Positions 16,149 through 24,089 of a stretch of 64,000 bases of DNA are shown piece by piece. This DNA comes from Smithella sp. (GTDB lineage Bacteria; Desulfobacterota; Syntrophia; Syntrophales; Smithellaceae). The stretch spans positions 52,454 through 116,453 of the forward strand of contig SCVW01000004.1 in the NCBI GenBank assembly GCA_007244375.1, written 5' to 3'. The notes below the pieces were generated by a model. It was not told the DNA's origin and made no database searches. It saw nothing but the letters and a program-made list of their open reading frames with translations. The position numbers and the translations under genes are program-made. Within the stretch, counting starts at the first letter, position 1. Each line of letters opens with the position of its first letter.

Positions 16149-17390
16149 TTAAATATCTTTGCAGTCAAAGAAAAACCGCGCCGTATCCATCTTTACCGGC
16201 GCCTCGGCACCGACTCCGCAAAGGTATGACTGGATTGTCTTGATATCTCTCCAGTGTTTTTCCACATGCCACTCTTTGGAGTAGCCGGCTGATCCCATTA
16301 GTTCCAATCCCCTGTTTATTGCCCGCATAACATTTTGCTGAATCTTAGAACCGAGAACCTGCGCAATTGTATATACTCGCTGGCTGCTGCTTTGTCCCCA
16401 ATCGTTGGGTTTGGATATTGTCTGGGCAAGATCGTAAAGGAATAATCTCGAAGTAAAAACCTCGTCAGCCACATCAGCCAGAACGGAAGCGCAAAGAGGA
16501 TTTTCCTTCATCATGTATCCGCCTTTGATTGTTCTCGTTTCGGACCAGTCGCCGACCATTTCAAAGAAGTTCATGCCCGTGCCGACACTCACGCCTCCAA
16601 GCAGGAGATTTAACCATGTATAGAGTTCCTCGACGACTCCCTGGCGGGAAATTACGTATGACTTGGGAATTTTTACATTATTAAAACTGACATCGGCATT
16701 GGAACTGGCGTTTAATCCGGTTTCCAGCAGAGTTTTGCCGCGAACTATGTTGGTATTATCACCGGGAACGAAAGCGATACAGGGTTTACCCGTTTTATCG
16801 GCGCAAACTACGCAAAATAAATCAGCTACTGCGCCGCTGTTGATTGGACGGAGGTTCTTTCCGTTAACTACATAACCATCACCTTCCGGCTCAACGGAAG
16901 CCAGGATGGATCTTCCCAGGAATAACGGAGTATCCTGTCCGACATTTCCCATGCCCGGAAGAATAAGGGAAAAAGTCTTTAATTCTTCGCCACAGTAAAC
17001 GGGCGCCAGCGCATCACACAGGGCTTTGTCGAAATTTGGTGCCATAGTGATCACGGCCAGCATTGTATACTTGACGGCGGTAGCTACACCGATGGCGGCA
17101 TCCGCGCGTCCGATTTCGGTAAGGACAGAAGCGATGCCCGGTGCGCTTGCGGGGTTGTTCCAGCCGAAGCCCCCGTGTTCTTCCGGCAGTGTGAGTCTCT
17201 GCAAACCAATGGTTAGATTGAGTGATTTCCTCGTTTCGATGAAAAGCTTCTCATAATTTTCCCGGTACTCCTGGCGTTTTGAGATAATTTCCTTGTCAGC
17301 CCATTGCCTGACCAGGTGAATTACGCGTTTCGACTCCTCATCAACCAGTCCCTTCGGGTAAACAAACAACTCGTCTAGAACTTTATTCAT
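16149..17390 (-). CDS. Acyl-CoA dehydrogenase-family protein, copy 1 (413 aa)
   Basis: A member of the same family, with RLTLPEEHGGFGWNNP, GDGYVVNGKNLRPINSG and a C-terminal GYSKEWHVEKHWRDIKTIQS. The flavin loop, normally TEP-AGSD, is altered to LPGMGNVGQD, and the canonical catalytic Glu position is Leu (about residue 390, YLCGVG in place of YEGT). Two key regions are therefore atypical, more so than in copy 2. It is the first enzyme gene after the TetR regulator and lies 13 bp before copy 2. It may be a non-catalytic partner in a heteromeric dehydrogenase, or it may act on an unusual substrate. Confidence 0.83.
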   Translation of the reverse strand: MNKVLDELFVYPKGLVDEESKRVIHLVRQWADKEIISKRQEYRENYEKLFIETRKSLNLTIGLQRLTLPEEHGGFGWNNPASAPGIASVLTEIGRADAAIGVATAVKYTMLAVITMAPNFDKALCDALAPVYCGEELKTFSLILPGMGNVGQDTPLFLGRSILASVEPEGDGYVVNGKNLRPINSGAVADLFCVVCADKTGKPCIAFVPGDNTNIVRGKTLLETGLNASSNADVSFNNVKIPKSYVISRQGVVEELYTWLNLLLGGVSVGTGMNFFEMVGDWSETRTIKGGYMMKENPLCASVLADVADEVFTSRLFLYDLAQTISKPNDWGQSSSQRVYTIAQVLGSKIQQNVMRAINRGLELMGSAGYSKEWHVEKHWRDIKTIQSYLCGVGAEAPVKMDTARFFFDCKDI

Positions 17391-17417
17391 GGTTCCTCCT
17401 TATTCCCGATTTTTGTT

Positions 17418-18137
17418 TTATTTTTTTCGAGATCCGGTTATTTTTTTATTCTTAGTCGTTATTACTTTGCTTCTTATTTTTCTTTTTTCGGTAGTTGTTT
17501 TTTCAGGAGCCAACGGATTCATCAAGACAGTACGGGTTACTTTCTTGAGTTTTTGCGCGGCTTTTTCCAGATCGTTGGGCGCGTCTACGATAGGGGGTCT
17601 GAGGATCGTGTCGAGAAAATCTACTTGGCTGTTGTATTCGTCGGATTCGTCAAAAGCCAGCGAATGGAAAGAAAGTCCAAGAAAATGAATAAATATCGAT
17701 TTGGCTAACTGCCGCGAGATATTTAATCGTTCCGACATTCCAGCCGTATAGCGTTCGGCAAAAAATGAATAGACTTCCTTCCACTGCTTCATATCTACGT
17801 TTCGGAAAACATCAATCGCCAAGAGCATAATGTTCTGATAAAGCTCACGATTTTCCTTCCAGTAGTCTACAATCATGTCAAAACGTTCACGGACGCTATC
17901 GATAGAGCTTGTCCGGCGGATATATTCGTCTACGTTTTCATCGCCGAGCCATGCAATCATCTGAGCAAGCATGTTTTCTTTGGACGGGAAATAATGATAG
18001 AGCGATCCCGTGGATACGCCGTTTTCGGCGGCGATTTCCTTCATGTTGATGTTGTGATATCCCTTGCGGGTAAATAGACGTAAACTTTTTTTCAATAACT
18101 CTTGACGATATTCATCATGATTGACGATTTTTGGCAT
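17418..18137 (-). CDS. TetR-family transcriptional regulator
   Basis: The N-terminal helix-turn-helix is typical: EYRQELLKKSLRLFTRKGYH, MKEIAAENGVSTGSLYHYFP, SKENMLAQMI. The ligand-binding half (about 60-190) is divergent as usual. The C-terminus ends in an uncommon 30-residue Lys/Arg/Thr-rich tail. It is the first gene of the minus-strand locus, 27 bp before the first acyl-CoA dehydrogenase, so it is the obvious candidate for local control, presumably by an acyl-CoA or acid inducer. The 404 bp upstream is divergently oriented towards mobB. Confidence 0.88.
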   Translation of the reverse strand: MPKIVNHDEYRQELLKKSLRLFTRKGYHNINMKEIAAENGVSTGSLYHYFPSKENMLAQMIAWLGDENVDEYIRRTSSIDSVRERFDMIVDYWKENRELYQNIMLLAIDVFRNVDMKQWKEVYSFFAERYTAGMSERLNISRQLAKSIFIHFLGLSFHSLAFDESDEYNSQVDFLDTILRPPIVDAPNDLEKAAQKLKKVTRTVLMNPLAPEKTTTEKRKIRSKVITTKNKKITGSRKK

Positions 18138-18541
18138 AACAGGCCCCCTTTATTTTATATTGAATATGCATTATAAAAAAATCACACGGGGAATTTTTTG
18201 TCAAGAGATTTTTAATTTTTTTTTGAAATATTTTTTTGATTTAAGAATGAAAAAATATCACAGCCTGTGTAACGATATGATTAACACCTCAGTTGTAAAA
18301 AGCTTTAAAATTTTATCAGAACGTGAAATCGCAATCGTTCAAGTCGCTGACTGCCGGTCAGGTAATTGTTTTCTTGACTTTTGAGTTCAAAAAAGAAACA
18401 ACCGCGTGCGCAATTCGTTGTTGCTATAAGCATATGTAACGGCTTAATTGGCAAAGAAAAAAATATATGTTATGAATCTTTTAAAGAATATGTCTCCCGG
18501 TGATTACGAATTATTTAATAATAGAGGTATTTTGAGTAATA
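18138..18541. other. 404-bp divergent intergenic region between tetR and mobB
   Basis: No convincing gene is seen. On the minus strand TATAAT (18175-18170) and TTGACA (18204-18199) occur near the TetR start, but their 23-bp spacing is too long for a standard promoter. An ATGCAT-centred near-palindrome at 18160-18172 could be an operator. On the plus strand an imperfect hairpin spans about 18366-18401. A 46-codon open frame from 18247 has no clear ribosome site and is not called. Confidence 0.4.
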
Positions 18542-19036
18542 ATGACAAAGCCTATCATATCTGTCGTCGGTAAATCCAATTCCGGCAAAACGACTTTAAT
18601 AGAAAAACTGATTCCCGAATTAGTTAAAAGAGGATATCGAGTAGCCACAATCAAGCATAATATTCATGGCTTTGACATTGATCACGAAGGAAAAGACAGC
18701 TGGCGTCATAAAAAAGCCGGTGCACGCACAACAATAATTTCATCTGCCCACCGGATAGCTTTAATCGAAGATTTGGATCATGATCATTCACTGGAAGAAA
18801 TCAGAGATAAATATATCAAAGGTGCGGACATAATTATTTCCGAAGGTTACAAAGGCAATCCTTTTCCCAAAATTGAAGTTTTCCGGTCTGAATTAAAACG
18901 TGATTTATTATGTAAAAAAGAAGATAATTTATTGGCCATTGCGTCAGACATAACAATAGATATTGGTGTTCCCTGTTTCAATCTCGAGGATGCTAAAGGT
19001 ATTGTTGATTTAATTGAAAATAAATTTTTAAAATAA
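18542..19036 (+). CDS. mobB: Molybdopterin-guanine dinucleotide biosynthesis protein MobB
   Basis: A P-loop GTP-binding adapter that assists attachment of GMP to molybdopterin. The motifs fit: SVVGKSNSGKTTLIEKLIPE, VATIKHNIHGFDIDHEGKDS and IIISEGYKGNPFPKIEVFR. Its 164 aa is the usual length. It is monocistronic on the plus strand, with a short gap before the patatin lipoprotein. Together with the molbindin at 29562 and selD at 32139 it points to Mo/W- and selenium-dependent oxidoreductases in this organism, typically formate dehydrogenases in syntrophs; none is encoded in the window. Confidence 0.93.
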   Translation: MTKPIISVVGKSNSGKTTLIEKLIPELVKRGYRVATIKHNIHGFDIDHEGKDSWRHKKAGARTTIISSAHRIALIEDLDHDHSLEEIRDKYIKGADIIISEGYKGNPFPKIEVFRSELKRDLLCKKEDNLLAIASDITIDIGVPCFNLEDAKGIVDLIENKFLK

Positions 19037-19112
19037 TTATCCATGTAGTGGATCGAATGTATTGGAACTGGCTGTAATAATATATCGTTTAAAATAGAGA
19101 AGGATAGAAAAG

Positions 19113-20012
19113 ATGTTTAATTTTATAAGTAGTCCAAAACTTAAAGCATTTTTGATTTTGGTTTTTACGATTTTGACGCTTACTTCTTGTGCTATTATAC
19201 GACCACCTGCACCTCCGAAGCCGGCCCGGATTGCGGTTGTGTTAGGGGCGGGAGCATCCAAAGGTTTCGCGCATATCGGGGTGCTGAAGGTACTGGAGGC
19301 TCAGAAGATTCCGATACATATAATCGTAGGTACAAGCGCGGGCAGTCTGGTTGGCAGTTTGTATGCTTCAGGCAAGAACGCCTTTGAGCTTCAGGGAATT
19401 GCCATGAAAATGGAGGCGGACAATATTATAGATTATGACTGGAAGATATGGAGAGGCGGGCTTATCAAGGGGGAGAAAATAGAAAATTTCATCAACTCAA
19501 ACATTCAGAATACTCCTATAGAAAGACTGAAAATCCGTTACTATGCCGTGGCGACCAATGCCGCTACCGGAGAAGAAGTAGTCTTTGCAAGGGGCAATAC
19601 CGGTATGGCAGTACATGCAAGCTGTTCTGTGCCGGGTGTGTTTCAGCCTTTGAAGATCGGGAACAACACCTATATTGACGGTGGCGTGGTTAGTCCTGTA
19701 GCCGTTGATGTAGCGCGCCGCAATGGGGCGGATGTTGTCATTGCTGTGGATATTTCCGGAGGGATTGGTACTGAAGTGCCCGACGGAATCATGGATACTA
19801 TGGGGAAGTCTTTGGATATAATGTATGCCCGGATCGCTGACTATCAAATTAAAAACGCCGACATCGTGATTCGTCCGAACATAAAGAATATCGGCTCTGC
19901 CGATATGAACAAGTTTAACGAGGCGATTTTTGAAGGTGAAAAAGCGGCCAGTCTGAAATTGCCGGAAATACAAAAAATTATTGACAGGCTGAAACGGGAA
20001 GGAAGGCTTTAG
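19113..20012 (+). CDS. Patatin-like phospholipase lipoprotein (RssA-type)
   Basis: A lipoprotein signal peptide with lipobox LTSC (acylated Cys26) precedes the patatin fold. The oxyanion loop GAGASKGFAHIGVL, the nucleophile elbow GTSAGS and the catalytic Asp in YIDGGVVSPVAVD are all present, so the Ser-Asp dyad is intact. At 299 aa it has the size of bacterial RssA/YchK proteins. It would act on phospholipid acyl chains at the periplasmic face of a membrane. Upstream, an AGAAGG motif lies close to the ATG. No operon partner is obvious. Confidence 0.88.
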   Translation: MFNFISSPKLKAFLILVFTILTLTSCAIIRPPAPPKPARIAVVLGAGASKGFAHIGVLKVLEAQKIPIHIIVGTSAGSLVGSLYASGKNAFELQGIAMKMEADNIIDYDWKIWRGGLIKGEKIENFINSNIQNTPIERLKIRYYAVATNAATGEEVVFARGNTGMAVHASCSVPGVFQPLKIGNNTYIDGGVVSPVAVDVARRNGADVVIAVDISGGIGTEVPDGIMDTMGKSLDIMYARIADYQIKNADIVIRPNIKNIGSADMNKFNEAIFEGEKAASLKLPEIQKIIDRLKREGRL

Positions 20013-20089
20013 AAACTTTAGTAAAACAACAAGTATTAATATTATCAATTGTCATCATTTTCAAAATAATACAGGGGAATTGATTCAAT

Positions 20090-20836
20090 ATGATTACTAT
20101 TGGCGGAAGGGCTCATAATATTGAAGAAATTTTTGAAGTAGCCGGACTCGGCTACCCGTTTGTGGAAATTTCTCTTAATGATCCCGCGACAGTTGAAGGC
20201 TGGTTTCCTCAACTTCTGGAAATAAAAAACAAATACGATGTTTCCTTTCTGGCCCATTATCCCAACGAAGATAATCCTCTGGATGTAAATGTGCTTCAAA
20301 GCAAATTTCTTCCGCGTATCAGAACATTGATGAACCTTTCACGGCAACTAGATATTACCAAAGCTACTCTCCATTTTTGGATTGATCAAAGATGGCTTCC
20401 GGCAGAACTCCTTCCTGGTAAATTGGAATTGCTTTCCCGGATTGTGGACTACGGTAATGATTATGGGATTACCGTCTGCATCGAAAATTTGAGTGAACGT
20501 TCAGAAAGCTTCAGCTCGGCATTTGAGATTATACCTGATCTCAGGATGACGTTGGATATCGGACATGCCCAGCTTCTCGCAAAAAAGAACACATCTTTTC
20601 GTTTCATCGAAGATCACTTTTCCAGAATTGTTCATCTCCATGTACATGACAACCGTGGAGGCACAAGCGTTAAAGATGATCTCCATCTACCGCTGGGAGA
20701 GGGAATTGTGGATTATATGGCAATTATGAAGTCTCTCATTGTAAAGGGTTACGATTCAACCATAACCATGGAAGTAAAGCCTGAAGATATGTCCAGGACG
20801 AGAAAGTCTTTGGAGGATTGTATACGGAATACTTGA
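20090..20836 (+). CDS. Sugar phosphate isomerase/epimerase-like TIM-barrel protein
   Basis: An AP-endonuclease-2-type (xylose isomerase-like) barrel. The characteristic metal-site segments are visible: VEISLNDP near residue 25, ICIENLSER near 130, LDIGHAQL near 155, IVHLHVHDNRG near 185 and ITMEVKPE at the end. Length is 248 aa. AGGGGAA precedes ATG 20090. The product could be an isomerase or epimerase of an unknown sugar or a myo-inositol-catabolism-like enzyme; nothing nearby fixes the substrate. Confidence 0.75.
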   Translation: MITIGGRAHNIEEIFEVAGLGYPFVEISLNDPATVEGWFPQLLEIKNKYDVSFLAHYPNEDNPLDVNVLQSKFLPRIRTLMNLSRQLDITKATLHFWIDQRWLPAELLPGKLELLSRIVDYGNDYGITVCIENLSERSESFSSAFEIIPDLRMTLDIGHAQLLAKKNTSFRFIEDHFSRIVHLHVHDNRGGTSVKDDLHLPLGEGIVDYMAIMKSLIVKGYDSTITMEVKPEDMSRTRKSLEDCIRNT

Positions 20837-20950
20837 AGCGTTCTATCCTTATCGGAAACAATATCCTATAAAAAAGTAAAAAAACATTCTAACTATGTTA
20901 TTCTCTTGAAAAAAAATATGTTGTCATGCTAGGGTATTCAGCAATTTTTT

Positions 20951-22426
20951 ATGGAGGTTATTAAGACCATTAATTTAATACAATTATTCAGAGATTCTGT
21001 TCAAAAATATAGTGATCGCATCTCTTTCGTTAGCGAGAGACAGTATATTGCTTACAGTCAGTTAAATAGGGCCGTAAACAGCGTTGCCGGTATAGTCAAG
21101 CAGTCAGGTATTGAAAAGGGAGATAATGTCGCTGTTATGCTTCCCAACATACCTGAATTTGTTTATAGTTATTTCGGTGTGCTTAAAACCGGAGCGGCCG
21201 TTGTTCCTATTAACACGTCTTCGACTTCATTCGAGTTAACCTATTTACTGAACAATTCGGATTCCAAGATTTTAATAACCCAGACGTCACAGATTAAAAA
21301 ATATCAGGAAGCTAAAGATAAGCTTTTATCTTGTCATCAGGTGATTGCTGTGGATTCATTAAATCAGAACGGAGAACTGATTGCCGGTGCGGATAGCAAT
21401 GATTCGTCTTTTTGTTCGACAGAAATTAATCCGGAAGATCCGGCTGTTATTGTATACACAGCAGGATTGACAGGGAAACCTCTGGGCGCGGTACTTACCC
21501 ATCGCAATCTATGTGAGCAGCTCAATATGATTCATCCACTTTTTCGAAGAGGTACGAATGATGTCGGGCTTTGCCTTATTCCTCTTTTTCATACTTTCGG
21601 TGCCACACTGAACATGTTGAACGTTATCCAGGCAGGCTGTTCCACCGTCATGATGGATAGGTTAACCATGGAAAGTCTTTTTTCCAAAATAGAAAAAGAG
21701 AAAATAACATATATTTGTGCAGTTCCACGTCTCTATATGGGAATGGCCTATTATGAAAAAGCGGCAAAATACGATTTGAGTTCACTGAAAATATGCATCA
21801 CCGGTGGTGCTGCAATACCGCCGGATTTCCTTTCTTTTTTTGAGAAAAAATTCAACGTGCGCATTCTGGAAGGTTATGGTCTGACGGAAGCTTCGCCTGT
21901 CTGTTCTTTCAACCGGCTTGAACTTGTAGCCAAACTGGGATCCATCGGCATACCCTTGACCGGTGTTGACATGAAAATTGTTGATGATACCGGCAGGGAA
22001 CTTCCGCGCAATCAAATTGGTGAAGTAATTGTCCGGGGTGGCAACGTTATGAAAGGTTACTATAAAGATGAAGCGGCTACCGCTTCAGTAATCAAGGACG
22101 GTTGGCTTTATACCGGCGACATGGGCAAAATGGACGAAGAAAATTACATTTTTTTAACCGGATTGAAAAAGCGAATGATTATCACCAGCGGATTCAACGT
22201 CTATCCGCGCGAAGTTGAAACGGTATTGAACATGCATCCTGCGGTGAAGGATTCGCGTGTAATAGGGAAACAGGATTTAATGCGCGGTGAACTGGTGAAA
22301 GCTGAAATTGTGCTGAAAGAAGGATATTCTCCCGATGATAAGGAGATCAGTCGCTTTTGTAAAATATATCTGTCCAACTACAAAGTCCCGCGGGAAATAG
22401 AATTTGTAAAAACGCTTTCTGATTAA
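20951..22426 (+). CDS. AMP-binding acyl-CoA synthetase-like protein with atypical catalytic motifs
   Basis: An ANL-superfamily adenylating protein of 491 aa, resembling long-chain fatty-acid-CoA ligases. A5 (EGYGLTEASPVCSF), A7 (YTGDMGKM) and A8 (KKRMIITSGFNVYPREVE) are normal. The P-loop A3 reads VYTAGLTGKPLGAVLTH where the family has SGTTG-x-PKG, so the conserved Lys is Leu. The protein stops at EIEFVKTLSD, just before the A10 motif with the catalytic Lys. Activity is therefore doubtful or altered. GGAGG lies inside the first codons (20953-20957), so the true start may be downstream, perhaps a rare ATT at 20969. Confidence 0.8.
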   Translation: MEVIKTINLIQLFRDSVQKYSDRISFVSERQYIAYSQLNRAVNSVAGIVKQSGIEKGDNVAVMLPNIPEFVYSYFGVLKTGAAVVPINTSSTSFELTYLLNNSDSKILITQTSQIKKYQEAKDKLLSCHQVIAVDSLNQNGELIAGADSNDSSFCSTEINPEDPAVIVYTAGLTGKPLGAVLTHRNLCEQLNMIHPLFRRGTNDVGLCLIPLFHTFGATLNMLNVIQAGCSTVMMDRLTMESLFSKIEKEKITYICAVPRLYMGMAYYEKAAKYDLSSLKICITGGAAIPPDFLSFFEKKFNVRILEGYGLTEASPVCSFNRLELVAKLGSIGIPLTGVDMKIVDDTGRELPRNQIGEVIVRGGNVMKGYYKDEAATASVIKDGWLYTGDMGKMDEENYIFLTGLKKRMIITSGFNVYPREVETVLNMHPAVKDSRVIGKQDLMRGELVKAEIVLKEGYSPDDKEISRFCKIYLSNYKVPREIEFVKTLSD

Positions 22427-22442
22427 TTAAGGATGAAATGCC

Positions 22443-22997
22443 ATGAACATATTTTTACGGGCGGAAAATTTCATCATTAGAAAATCCGATTCCAATTTTC
22501 TTATTGCTGTTTTCGGCATCTTTTATTTTACCTCGCAGATTATTATCGGTTCAATTCTTCACCCGCTGGGTGTAAAAAATGCTTTAGTCCTTCAGACGAC
22601 CTTTTCCAGTGATACCTTTAAATCAATAGCATCGGTCTGGATTGCATCAGGACAGATCAATACTTATTATAAACATTTTTATTTCGATAATTTTCATCCG
22701 ATTTGGTATAGTATATTTTTAAGCCTGCTTATTGCCAAAGCGTTTAAAATCAAAAACATTAATCCGAAATTCAACTTTATTATTTTTACACCGTTTATTG
22801 CCGGAATTTGCGATTTGATAGAAAATATAATGCACATTTATTTTCTTGCCGACTTAAATCGTGCAACTCCAGCGCTTGTTGCACTGTCCGGTTTGGCGAC
22901 AAACACCAAGTGGTTTCTGGCCTTATCCGGTGTTGCCATAGTTTCTATTCTAATAGCTGTCTGGATTGTTAAGAATTTCATAACGAGAATAAAATAA
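22443..22997 (+). CDS. Unknown four-helix membrane protein (184 aa)
   Basis: No family is recognised. About four hydrophobic segments are visible (residues 20-38, 83-100, 112-135 and 155-178), with an acidic pair in GICDLIENIMH inside the third. It begins 16 bp after the adenylating enzyme and ends 17 bp before the FAH-family gene, so the three probably form one transcript. AAGGATGA precedes the start. A membrane role related to the neighbouring ligase or hydrolase is possible but unsupported. Confidence 0.7.
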   Translation: MNIFLRAENFIIRKSDSNFLIAVFGIFYFTSQIIIGSILHPLGVKNALVLQTTFSSDTFKSIASVWIASGQINTYYKHFYFDNFHPIWYSIFLSLLIAKAFKIKNINPKFNFIIFTPFIAGICDLIENIMHIYFLADLNRATPALVALSGLATNTKWFLALSGVAIVSILIAVWIVKNFITRIK

Positions 22998-23014
22998 ATT
23001 TCGGGAGAGTTAGT

Positions 23015-24028
23015 ATGAAACTGCTTAATTTTCAGGCTGAATCCGGTGCTATGCCAGAGTTTGGTGTGGTCATCAGTGGTCACGCTGTGTCTTTTAAAAC
23101 ACTGCTGCAAAAATCCGGACAATCCAATGTTTTACTTTTAGATATTTATTCTTATCTGGAAAATCTGCCGTCAAGCGAAAATGCCGCCAGAGACCTTCTG
23201 AATTACGGTAATGTATACATTTCCTCTTTCAATGATAATGAAAAAATACCGCTCGAAAAAGCAAAAATACTATCTCCCGTTCCCGTTCCGCGGGCGCTGA
23301 TTGATTTCGGTCTTTCACCGCGTCATCTGGGAAATTCGGCAGCGACTTTGATAAAACATGCATTCGGTTTTTTCGGTTTGATTATCGCTCCGATTGTTAA
23401 AAACAGGATAAAAGCGGCAACAAGCGGAAAGATGCTTTATTACAAAGGCAACCATAATGCTGTTATCGGCGACAATGATACGATTCATTGGCCTGCCTAT
23501 ACTTCTTATCTGGATATTGAACCGGAACTGGCGGTTGTTACCGGAAACGAAGCAACGCCTATAGCCGGATATACTATTTTCAATGATTCGTCGGCTCGCG
23601 ATGTGCAGTTTAAGGAAATGATGGGATTGGGTGGCCCGGCCAGAAGCAAGGATTTCGACCGCAGTAACGGGTTTGGACCTTTTATCGTTACTCCCGATGA
23701 AATTGGCGATCCTCTGGCCTTGAATGTAAAAGTGAAAATAGGAAATCGTTATGAATGGAAGGGTAGCACTTCCGAATATTTCGCGCGTCCGGAGGAAGTG
23801 GTTAATTTTCTTAAAGCTGTGTTTACACTTTTGCCGGGTACAGTTATCGGTTTGGGAACCATCCCCGATTGCACCGGCTTGGACAACGATTTGTGGCTTG
23901 AGCCCGGAGATAAAATCGAAATCATTTTCGATAAGCTGGGAATTCTGAGGCAAAACATTCCGGAAAATCTGGGTAAAATAGAACCATCACCTTGGGGGAT
24001 CAGGAAAGAATTAAGACAGTTTTATTGA
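23015..24028 (+). CDS. Fumarylacetoacetate hydrolase (FAH) family protein
   Basis: The FAH-type C-terminal domain is recognisable from YLDIEPELAVV (metal-binding Glu residues), SARDVQFKEMMGLGG, KDFDRSNGFGPFI and PGTVIGLGTIPDCTG. Family members hydrolyse or decarboxylate beta-keto or ring-cleavage acids at a divalent metal. Length is 337 aa with an N-terminal extension of about 90 residues. GGGAGA precedes ATG 23015. It is the last gene of the ligase/membrane-protein/FAH group and is convergent with thrC. The substrate is unknown; a part in degradation of an organic acid is plausible. Confidence 0.85.
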   Translation: MKLLNFQAESGAMPEFGVVISGHAVSFKTLLQKSGQSNVLLLDIYSYLENLPSSENAARDLLNYGNVYISSFNDNEKIPLEKAKILSPVPVPRALIDFGLSPRHLGNSAATLIKHAFGFFGLIIAPIVKNRIKAATSGKMLYYKGNHNAVIGDNDTIHWPAYTSYLDIEPELAVVTGNEATPIAGYTIFNDSSARDVQFKEMMGLGGPARSKDFDRSNGFGPFIVTPDEIGDPLALNVKVKIGNRYEWKGSTSEYFARPEEVVNFLKAVFTLLPGTVIGLGTIPDCTGLDNDLWLEPGDKIEIIFDKLGILRQNIPENLGKIEPSPWGIRKELRQFY

Positions 24029-24089
24029 TTATTGTGGCATGGCGTAAATCATTCAGGAGAAGATATAAATAAAACAAGAATATGAAATG

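Noticed and set aside
18170..18204. TTGACA and TATAAT upstream of tetR as a promoter
   Set aside because: Both boxes exist on the minus strand, but the 23-bp spacer is outside the functional range.
18247..18384. 46-codon frame in the tetR-mobB gap
   Set aside because: No good ribosome site, no recognisable features and it runs through an imperfect hairpin; left as non-coding.
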